This document shows positions 1 through 6,191 of a DNA stretch of 64,000 nucleotides, in pieces. The translations under genes were made by a program, and so were the position numbers. The stretch comes from an uncultured Prevotellaceae bacterium (GTDB taxonomy: Bacteria; Bacteroidota; Bacteroidia; Bacteroidales; Muribaculaceae): the NCBI GenBank assembly GCA_900318255.1, contig ONJX01000011.1, forward strand, positions 1 to 64,000, written 5' to 3'. How positions within the stretch are numbered: the stretch's first letter is position 1; every line of letters begins with the position of its first letter. The notes below the pieces were generated by a model. That model searched no databases and was not told the DNA's origin. It worked only from the letters and a program-made list of their open reading frames with translations.

Positions 1-151
1 TATTGTTGTCATAAAATGCATAGGCCTCACTATGGGAGTTGAAACTCTCTAAATCATTTCGATGAAGGCAACCCACTTCACTTTTCCCGGACACTAATAA
101 AATTAAACAAACCAATATGAGCAGATATATTGTCCAGATAAAACAGTTATT
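1..151 (-). CDS. Possible secreted/membrane protein N-terminus, cut by window edge
   Basis: On the minus strand one frame stays open from about position 151 to the left edge. It encodes a strongly hydrophobic stretch (WTIYLLILVCLILLVSG) followed by a polar segment with a Cys, which looks like a signal peptide or membrane anchor. No ATG precedes the hydrophobic segment; a TTG inside it, or another rare codon, would have to be the start. It lies about 20 bases downstream of the 99-residue gene on the same strand and could be its operon partner. The missing ATG and small visible length keep confidence low; it could be a decayed gene. Confidence 0.3.
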
Positions 152-171
152 TTATTAATTGCACTCACACT

Positions 172-471
172 TTATTCAGAAGTATTTATTATCTTGGGCA
201 GATTGCTACGCTCATACTCTTCATTCACAATCTCCAGAGCTGCATCGTAGTATTTTTCCTTTCCCTCGTTGCTAGAGGCCTGCGACTTGGCAAATTCAAG
301 AATTTCCTGCCGCGCCTTCTTTATTTCAGTCATTAAGTCGCCACGTGTTTTATAGTCTTCAACAGCTGTGTATTGTCGTTCTAATGCGACGAAAGCAGCT
401 TTTGCTCTTGCGTGTAGTTGCGATTCCAAGGCAACAGGGACAGTAATTGCTTCTATTGGTTTGGTTGCCAT
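172..471 (-). CDS. Small hypothetical protein, 99 aa
   Basis: Complete ORF starting with ATG (MATKPIEAITVPV). The protein is charged, mostly helical in appearance, rich in Ala, Glu and Lys, with no signal peptide and no membrane segment, so it is probably cytoplasmic. I do not recognise a family. Amino-acid use is natural and it is followed by a possible second ORF on the same strand. Just upstream, on the opposite strand, is a truncated gene tail (514-675), so this corner has probably been rearranged. Confidence 0.6.
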   Translation of the reverse strand: MATKPIEAITVPVALESQLHARAKAAFVALERQYTAVEDYKTRGDLMTEIKKARQEILEFAKSQASSNEGKEKYYDAALEIVNEEYERSNLPKIINTSE

Positions 472-513
472 CGATGCGCTTTTTGAGTTAATTTCGTCGT
501 CTCTATTTTGTGA

Positions 514-675
514 CGTATAGTTGAAGTCAGTGGATCAACAATCACCCTCTACGACAGGAATCAAGGAAACCAAGTTGTCATCTCTACCTATTCTGGATCG
601 GTACGCCTCAGTACGTCCGACCAAATGACATCTTATTCCGCCCGTGACTACCTAAGAACAACGTTTTATGAGTGA
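514..675 (+). pseudogene. Truncated C-terminal gene fragment
   Basis: The plus-strand frame after a TGA at 511-513 stays open for 53 codons to a TGA at 673-675. It reads like real protein: a beta-rich, Ser/Thr-rich segment (TITLYDRNQGNQVVISTY) and then a tail ending in RTTFYE. There is no plausible start codon at its head. A strong terminator follows at 731-777. This is best read as the 3' end of a gene whose 5' part was deleted, perhaps when the neighbouring 99-residue gene arrived. The family is not recognised. Confidence 0.45.
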
Positions 676-730
676 TGAAACTTTTTAGTCGTCCCTTAAA
701 AAGAAGACTTTAAAAAGTCAAGATAAATGT

Positions 731-777
731 GGACAGAGGCGAAATCTGTGGATTTTGCCTCTGTCCCCTGTTTTTTG
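731..777 (+). terminator. Rho-independent terminator after truncated gene
   Basis: A 16-bp nearly perfect stem pairs 731-746 (GGACAGAGGCGAAATC) with 751-766. The loop is TGTG, and a T-run follows at about 771-776. It lies 55 bases after the stop of the truncated ORF. Confidence 0.75.
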
Positions 778-804
778 ACTTGAGATGCTACTATTTCAAT
801 TATT

Positions 805-904
805 AGTGCAAAAAAGCGATTTTTGCACTTTTTTAGTGCAATCCTGTTGTGAATTTGCATTTTTTTAGTGCATTATTTCCAAATTTTTGCATTTTTTCAG
901 TGCA
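805..904 (+). repeat. AGTGCA-box direct-repeat array ahead of ncRNA promoter
   Basis: AGTGCA occurs at 805-810, 835-840, 867-872 and 899-904, a spacing of 30, 32 and 32 bases. The last three are each preceded by TTTGCA and a T-tract, giving a core TTTGCA(C/T)TTTTTT(A/C)AGTGCA repeated three times with unrelated 12-14-base spacers. The first box also forms a perfect 10-bp inverted repeat with 820-829. The array ends just upstream of a TAnnTTTG promoter. It looks like helically phased regulator-binding sites (about three turns apart). Confidence 0.6.
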
Positions 905-911
905 AAAGTAT

Positions 912-919
912 TATCTTTG
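912..919 (+). promoter_or_regulatory. Promoter -7 box (TATCTTTG) for ncRNA
   Basis: Matches the Bacteroidetes -7 consensus TAnnTTTG. A TTTGCA at 886-891, inside the last unit of the upstream array, is near the position expected for the -33 element. Transcription would start near 926, at the 5' stem-loop of the structured RNA. Confidence 0.65.
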
Positions 920-924
920 CAATT

Positions 925-1141
925 GGATTGCAGAGGCAATCCACACAAGACATTTTTTAAAGAAGCGTTTTGCTTATCGCTCTTAGTTGAAAACCTGAGA
1001 AATTTTCTTTTAGAGATGCGAGGACAAGTGAAGCGGTTCTGCGCTATAAGCGTGGGCTGCTATTTCCATATCTGCATCTCAAGGTTTTCTCAGGACCATC
1101 AACTAAAGACGTGGCAATTCAGTCCACGCCTCTTTTTTTTC
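925..1141 (+). ncRNA. Structured small RNA, 6S / Bacteroidales-1-like
   Basis: About 215 bases bounded by a -7 promoter box and a terminator. The 5' stem-loop is GGATTGC (925-931) with GCAATCC (936-942). A long hairpin with internal loops follows: TTAGTTGA (983-990) with TCAACTAA (1099-1106); CCTGAGAAA (994-1002) with TTTCTCAGG (1086-1094); GAGATGC (1013-1019) with GCATCTC (1074-1080). The middle (1020-1073) is a large open region. A long stem with a central bubble is the hallmark of 6S RNA, and a promoter-bounded, terminator-ended RNA of this type (Bacteroidales-1) is known from this order. I see the structure directly; the family name is inference. The overlapping 135-codon ORF has no protein-like character. 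Confidence 0.6.
1109..1141 (+). terminator. Terminator of the structured RNA
   Basis: CGTGG (1110-1114) pairs with CCACG (1124-1128), followed by a long T-run (about 1131-1140). It ends the structured RNA and lies 40 bases before the Bor-LysM gene. Confidence 0.65.
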
Positions 1142-1181
1142 AAACTAAAAGCCTTGAGGACTGCGAGGCAGGTATTTTATT

Positions 1182-1685
1182 ATGAAAAAAATTTATTTAA
1201 TTGCAGTTGTCACTGCGTTGTGTCTAACGTCTTGCTATTCTGCCTCGACTTATGTAGGCAACATGACACCCAACACCCCCGAAGTGAAAGTTAAAACAGT
1301 GCGTCACTCTCATTTCATTGGAGGACTTATTGGCAAGGGAAAACTCGACGCTAAAAAATATGGCGTTGGAGAAAACTACAAAGTCACTCACCAGTTGTCG
1401 TTTGTTGATTACCTGCTGTCAGGGATCACCTTGGGAATCTACACACCATCAACATCTAAAATCTATGTTCCGGCCAATGAGGTACAAAACTTGAACACTC
1501 AGAGCTCCTCTAACAATGCATCATCCTCAAATGGTGTGAGAATGATTCATAAAGTGAAAGATGGTGAAACCATCCAAACTATCGCTAATCTTTATCAAGT
1601 TAGTGTGAAGGATATTATAAATTGGAACCAATTGCAGAGCATTGATTTGGAAACTGGCACGCCATTAATAATCTTCATTAAATAA
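1182..1685 (+). CDS. Bor-like lipoprotein with C-terminal LysM domain
   Basis: 167 residues. The N-terminus is a lipoprotein signal with lipobox LTSC (Cys18). Residues about 40-97 resemble the Bor/Iss lipoprotein family: a pattern like H.HF..G.IG..K.DA.K followed by the diagnostic TLGIYTP near residue 83. Residues about 122-166 form a LysM domain (HKVKDGETIQTIANLYQVS...NQL) that would bind peptidoglycan. Bor and Iss are outer-membrane lipoproteins linked to serum resistance in enterobacteria and phage lambda; the role here is unknown. The protein is probably lipid-anchored in the envelope and bound to the wall. It follows the ncRNA terminator by 40 bases, and a terminator follows it at 1708-1742. 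The Bor-LysM pairing is unusual to me. Confidence 0.7.
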   Translation: MKKIYLIAVVTALCLTSCYSASTYVGNMTPNTPEVKVKTVRHSHFIGGLIGKGKLDAKKYGVGENYKVTHQLSFVDYLLSGITLGIYTPSTSKIYVPANEVQNLNTQSSSNNASSSNGVRMIHKVKDGETIQTIANLYQVSVKDIINWNQLQSIDLETGTPLIIFIK

Positions 1686-1707
1686 CTGCACTAATCAAAA
1701 AAAGGCA

Positions 1708-1742
1708 CTCATGGGGGCGATGATTTTTCGCTCCCATTTCTT
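1708..1742 (+). terminator. Terminator after Bor-LysM gene
   Basis: ATGGGGGCGA pairs with TTCGCTCCCAT (allowing G-T), followed by TTCTTT. It lies about 25 bases after the stop codon. Confidence 0.55.
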
Positions 1743-1859
1743 TACACTCTCGCTTAAACCCAAATCGGTCATTAGGCCGGATACTAGTTTTTTCTCTTTT
1801 TATGCTATAACAGTTTTATTTTGACATCTTACTTCAGAAGGCGATGTAGAGCTGAAGGC

Positions 1860-3029
1860 TTAGTTCTCGGCAATCAAATCTCTAAGTTGTATTTTTCCGT
1901 ACTTGCTGTTTATCCATAATCTAAAGAATACATCGGTAACAGAGTAAATACCACCTAGTCTAGTTATCACGCTCTTTTCAAGCAGATGCTTTGCTGAGTG
2001 CTGAACCGAACTTGACGAAAGCAAACGATATTTTTTTATGAAGCTCGCCGATGTGATTTGCTTTACTTTTCCTTCCTGTGCAATTGAATACAGCAAAGGC
2101 TTATAACGTTCCGAGATATTTGACAACATCTCTTCAAACAAGGGAGCCTTTGACTCAATCACATTCTCAATTGCCTGCACAGCAATATCAAGTGAGCATG
2201 AATCCCTTTCAGAAAGTAGAGTAAACACCTCGTTAAAAGTTTTTTGAACTGCATAGGTATTGCCCTCAAACAAGTTATAAACCTTCGTTATTACCCCTTC
2301 ATCAACAGCCCTTCTATTTCTCGTCATGTGTTTTAAAATGAACTCGCTATAAACATCTAAGTCTATTGCCTTGAGTTCCAATATGTCGGCACTGTTATAG
2401 AATGGTCTAGCTGCCGAAAGAAACATTCCCTGCATAATATGAAATTCACTACCGGCAAAAATGAATTTTGCGTTACTCATGTTCTGAATATGAGTTCTCA
2501 ACAATGCCTCTATATTCTTCTCTGGATAACGCGAGATTTGCTGAAATTCGTCAAAAGCGACAATACAAGGCTTTGCCGATTTCTCAAGATATTGGAATAT
2601 TTCCTCCAGAGTAAGTTCCGGGCGAGTAATGTCAGTTATCTCAAGATTAAAAGTGGGTAGGCTTGAGAAAGGGTCAAACCCAAATTTTCCACTCAACGAT
2701 TTAAGCGCCTGAGTGAATGAGACTACCATCTTCTTACTACGTGGGAGCAATGTCTCATAAATGTGCCGACCAAAGAGATAGGTAAATTCCCGCAGACTAG
2801 TAGTGTGCAAAATATCAATAAAAAATGTGTTATAGTTGCCTGCAATCTCAGGTGCATCGTAACAATGGCGAATAAGACCAGTCTTTCCCATGCGTCGTGG
2901 CGAGATAAGAACTAGATTATTGCCATTAGTCAATGATTTTATCAAGTATTCACTCTCCTTTACACGATCGCAAAAATATTCTGGTTCTATTTTTCCCGTG
3001 ACGATAAATGGATTAATTATTTTGGCCAT
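1860..3029 (-). CDS. AAA family ATPase (ATPase_2/AAA_14 type) with winged-helix tail
   Basis: 389 residues. The P-loop is SPRRMGKT (about residues 43-50) and Walker B is IVAFDEFQQ (about 155-165). The C-terminal part (about 300-380) looks like a winged helix (ITSASFIKKYRL..SSSVQHSAKHLLEK). This matches the STAND-like AAA ATPases that are present in many copies in Bacteroides genomes and are of poorly known function. Cytoplasmic; likely binds DNA or a partner through the C-terminal domain. It is transcribed alone from a TAACTTTG box at 3081-3088. Base composition is AT-rich compared with the neighbouring kor operon, so it is probably accessory. No adjacent nuclease is seen. Confidence 0.8.
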   Translation of the reverse strand: MAKIINPFIVTGKIEPEYFCDRVKESEYLIKSLTNGNNLVLISPRRMGKTGLIRHCYDAPEIAGNYNTFFIDILHTTSLREFTYLFGRHIYETLLPRSKKMVVSFTQALKSLSGKFGFDPFSSLPTFNLEITDITRPELTLEEIFQYLEKSAKPCIVAFDEFQQISRYPEKNIEALLRTHIQNMSNAKFIFAGSEFHIMQGMFLSAARPFYNSADILELKAIDLDVYSEFILKHMTRNRRAVDEGVITKVYNLFEGNTYAVQKTFNEVFTLLSERDSCSLDIAVQAIENVIESKAPLFEEMLSNISERYKPLLYSIAQEGKVKQITSASFIKKYRLLSSSSVQHSAKHLLEKSVITRLGGIYSVTDVFFRLWINSKYGKIQLRDLIAEN

Positions 3030-3080
3030 TGCTTTTTCTTTTTAATAGTTCATTTTCTGCCACAAAATTATGACAAATCT

Positions 3081-3088
3081 CAAAGTTA
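3081..3088 (-). promoter_or_regulatory. Promoter -7 box (TAACTTTG) for AAA ATPase
   Basis: The reverse complement matches TAnnTTTG, 52 bases upstream of the ATG. Confidence 0.55.
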
Positions 3089-3195
3089 TGCAAATCCCAT
3101 TATGGAATTTCTATAATTTTAACTAACGTTACACAAAACACAACTATTCAGCGAAAGCGTCGAAGACGCTAAATGCTTAGTTAGAGGGAGATTAG

Positions 3196-3241
3196 CACAA
3201 AAAAAGCAAGCGCATCGGAGCCTTAGTGCTCGATGCGCTCG
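3196..3241 (-). terminator. Terminator of the 2-oxoacid:ferredoxin oxidoreductase operon
   Basis: AGCGCATCG (3209-3217) pairs with CGATGCGCT (3231-3239). Read on the minus strand the stem is followed by a T-run, about 30 bases past the korC stop. Confidence 0.8.
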
Positions 3242-3269
3242 AAGTATTAAGTGTGTTAAGTGTGTGCGC

Positions 3270-3809
3270 TTAGTCCTTAATGAGGGTAGCGCCTTTCTTG
3301 AGGGCTTCCTCATTCATGGGGATGAGGTGCCAGTGGCGCTCTGGGAGAGTCTTCTTGAGGCCCTTGAGCACGTTCTCGATAGTAACGATGGGCTTAACCT
3401 TGAGGTAAGCGCCAAGCACAATCATGTTGAACGCCTTGCTGTTGTTAATCTCGATGGTAGCCTCGGTAGCCTCGATGCGATAGATCTTGATATCGGTGCG
3501 AGTGGGAGGAGTGTTGATGCCATAGCTGTCATAGATGAGCACGCCACCTGGTTTCACCATTTTCTCAAACTTGTCGAGACTCTGCTGGTTGAGCACCACT
3601 GCAGTGTCATACATGTTGAGGATTGGTGAGCTGATGCGCTCGTCGCTCACGATTACGGTAACGTTAGCGGTACCACCACGCTGTTCGGGACCGTAAGAAG
3701 GCATCCAAGTCACTTCCTTGTCTTCCATCAATCCAGAGTAAGCGAGAATCTTACCCATTGAGAGGACACCCTGTCCTCCAAAGCCTGCTATTACTATTTC
3801 TTCTTTCAT
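3270..3809 (-). CDS. korC: 2-oxoacid:ferredoxin oxidoreductase, gamma subunit
   Basis: 179 residues. The N-terminal GFGGQGVLSMGKILA and the later PSYGPEQRGGTANVTVIVSDE are the signature of the gamma domain of the pyruvate/2-oxoacid:ferredoxin oxidoreductase superfamily. As a separate small subunit it belongs to the four-subunit type (2-oxoglutarate or branched-chain 2-oxoacid oxidoreductase). It is last in the operon, 2 bases after the beta subunit, so translational coupling is likely. Cytoplasmic. Together the complex oxidises a 2-oxoacid and CoA to acyl-CoA and CO2 with reduction of ferredoxin. Substrate (2-oxoglutarate or 3-methyl-2-oxobutanoate) cannot be fixed from sequence alone. Confidence 0.9.
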   Translation of the reverse strand: MKEEIVIAGFGGQGVLSMGKILAYSGLMEDKEVTWMPSYGPEQRGGTANVTVIVSDERISSPILNMYDTAVVLNQQSLDKFEKMVKPGGVLIYDSYGINTPPTRTDIKIYRIEATEATIEINNSKAFNMIVLGAYLKVKPIVTIENVLKGLKKTLPERHWHLIPMNEEALKKGATLIKD

Positions 3810-3811
3810 GA

Positions 3812-4576
<765 letters not shown>

Positions 4577-4603
4577 AATGGTCTTGTAATGATTTAATGA
4601 TGA

Positions 4604-5695
4604 TTATCCTAATTTGTTAACCAGTTTCTCTTTGAGAGCGTTGAGAATCTCGTCGGGAGCGGGCACGTTACCACCCAGGCGGCAGAAGAGGTCAACCGGG
4701 TAGTTGCACTCGGTAGCGAGCTTGATGTCTTCGATCATCTGTCCGGCGCTGAGCTCCACGCTAAGGATGCCCTTAACGCCCTCGGCAGCCTTGCGGATGG
4801 CATCTACTGGGAAAGGCCACAGAGTGATGGGGCGTGCGATACCCACCTTGATGCCTTCCTCGGCGGCGAGCTCCATAGCCTTATGGCTGATGCGTGCCAT
4901 GCTGCCGAATGCCACGATGAGGTAGTCGCAGTCGTCGGTGTTGATAAGCTCGCAGCGCTGCTCGTTCTTCTCAATCTCGCGGTAGGTAGCCTGGAAGCGG
5001 TGGTTGTTCTCCTCCATCTTGTCGTCGTCGAGCTCAAGCGAGGTGATAATGTTCTTGGGGCGCATGCCCTTGCGGCCGTTCACAGCCCATGGGCAGTTCT
5101 CGCGAATCCATTCCTCGGTGTGGCGTGGACGCTGCTCGGGGAGCACCACTTTCTCCATCATCTGGCCAATTACACCATCGGCAAGAATCATCGACACGGC
5201 ACGATACTTGAACGCCAAGTCCCAGCCTAGAGCCACGAAATCTACCATCTCCTGAACTGAAGCAGGAGCCAGAGTAATCAAGCGGTAGTCGCCATGACCA
5301 CCACCCTTAACGGCCTGGAAATAGTCGGCCTGCGAGGGGTGGATAGTACCCAGACCAGGGCCACCGCGCATCACGTTAATCACCAGAGCGGGAACCTCGC
5401 TAGCTGCCATGTAGCTCATGCCCTCCTGCATCAGGCTGAAGCCTGGGCTAGAGGTGGAAGTGAGCACTGTCTTGCCGCACGAAGCGCCAGCATACACCAT
5501 GTTGATTGCAGCCACTTCACTCTCGGCTTGCAGCACTACCATACCAGTAGTCTCCCACGGCATTTCTTCTTCAAGTTTCTCGAGAACCTCCGACTGCGGG
5601 GTAATAGGATAACCAAAATAACCGTCGGCACCATAGCGAATAGCAGCGACAGCGAGAGCCTCATTACCCTTCATTAATGTTACTTTATCGTTCAT
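4604..5695 (-). CDS. korA: 2-oxoacid:ferredoxin oxidoreductase, alpha subunit
   Basis: 363 residues. It starts MNDKVTLMKGNEALAVAAI and contains YPITPQSEVLE (about residue 30) and a SSPGFSLMQEGMSY motif, both conserved in the alpha subunit of 2-oxoacid:ferredoxin oxidoreductases. The N-terminal pyrimidine-binding domain pairs with the TPP domain in the beta subunit; the C-terminal domain (about 255-355, SMARISHKAMELAAEEGIKVG) is the transketolase-C-like domain. Second gene of korDABC, with 39 bases after the ferredoxin-like subunit. Also annotated as VorB in related genomes. Confidence 0.9.
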   Translation of the reverse strand: MNDKVTLMKGNEALAVAAIRYGADGYFGYPITPQSEVLEKLEEEMPWETTGMVVLQAESEVAAINMVYAGASCGKTVLTSTSSPGFSLMQEGMSYMAASEVPALVINVMRGGPGLGTIHPSQADYFQAVKGGGHGDYRLITLAPASVQEMVDFVALGWDLAFKYRAVSMILADGVIGQMMEKVVLPEQRPRHTEEWIRENCPWAVNGRKGMRPKNIITSLELDDDKMEENNHRFQATYREIEKNEQRCELINTDDCDYLIVAFGSMARISHKAMELAAEEGIKVGIARPITLWPFPVDAIRKAAEGVKGILSVELSAGQMIEDIKLATECNYPVDLFCRLGGNVPAPDEILNALKEKLVNKLG

Positions 5696-5734
5696 CGTTT
5701 CTACGGTTTTGTTTTTTAAAAGTTCATTACTTGT

Positions 5735-5965
5735 TTACTTCTCTACAACACGATACACCTCGATGCAAGCGTCGGGGCACACGAGCGCGCAGCTCGAGCA
5801 ACCAATGCACTTCTCGGGCTCTGCCATGTAGGCATAGTGGTAACCTCGGTTGTTAACTTCATTTTTCTTTAGGTCAAGCACACCACTGGGGCAGGCCACA
5901 ACACACAGGTTGCAGCCCTTGCAGCGCTCGGTGTTGACCGTTACTGCTCCATTAATTTTAGCCAT
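5735..5965 (-). CDS. korD: 2-oxoacid:ferredoxin oxidoreductase, delta (2x[4Fe-4S]) subunit
   Basis: 76 residues with two CxxCxxCxxxC clusters (CKGCNLCVVACP and CIGCSSCALVCP), the classical 2[4Fe-4S] ferredoxin fold. It is the first gene of the operon and carries electrons from the TPP-bound intermediate to ferredoxin. A TAnnTTTG promoter lies 31-38 bases upstream, and an AGTGCA-type inverted repeat lies a further 50 bases out. Confidence 0.9.
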   Translation of the reverse strand: MAKINGAVTVNTERCKGCNLCVVACPSGVLDLKKNEVNNRGYHYAYMAEPEKCIGCSSCALVCPDACIEVYRVVEK

Positions 5966-5995
5966 AATATTTTAAAGTGTTTTAGTTAAGTCTTG

Positions 5996-6003
5996 CAAAG
6001 GTA
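5996..6003 (-). promoter_or_regulatory. Promoter -7 box (TACCTTTG) of korDABC operon
   Basis: The reverse complement is a perfect TAnnTTTG, 30 bases upstream of the korD ATG. Confidence 0.7.
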
Positions 6004-6051
6004 CAAAACTTCTTACAATCTATCACCATATTTTATGAAGAATTTTTCAAC

Positions 6052-6085
6052 AAGTGCAAAAAAGTGAGCCATTTTTCTTGCACTT
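6052..6085. promoter_or_regulatory. AAGTGCAA inverted repeat upstream of kor promoter
   Basis: AAGTGCAA (6052-6059) and TTGCACTT (6078-6085) are perfect 8-bp inverted repeats, 18 bases apart and centred about 70 bases upstream of the kor -7 box. The half-site shares AGTGCAAAAA with the array at 805-904. It could be an operator; it has no flanking T-run that would favour a terminator reading. Confidence 0.4.
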
Positions 6086-6090
6086 ATGGA

Positions 6091-6130
6091 AAAGAAAAGG
6101 CGGGATGCATGGTTGTGATGCACCCCACCC
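6091..6130 (-). terminator. Terminator after M6 protease gene
   Basis: On the minus strand GGTGGGGTGCAT pairs with ATGCATCCCGCC (with G-T pairs), followed by TTTTCTTTTCC. It lies about 60 bases past the stop. Confidence 0.65.
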
Positions 6131-6191
6131 TTGAGTGGAAAAACCACTATAGCTTACTCAAGTTTCGGAAATACCCCGAAATTTTAACAGC

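Noticed and set aside
805..904. CRISPR array reading of the 32-base-spaced repeats
   Set aside because: Only three or four units, a shared core of 19 bases that is nearly all T-tract, spacers of 12-14 bases and no cas genes.
887..1294. 135-codon plus-strand open frame
   Set aside because: It overlaps the structured RNA and runs over its terminator and the lipoprotein start; Cys/Phe/Leu-rich composition is not protein-like.
1860..3029. Transposition or phage-defence role for the lone AAA ATPase
   Set aside because: Such STAND-like ATPases are frequent in Bacteroidales without a known partner; no nuclease, transposase or effector is adjacent.
3119..3313. 64-codon minus-strand frame near the kor terminator
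   Set aside because: It runs through the terminator hairpin and the end of korC; Leu/Arg/Cys-rich and without support.
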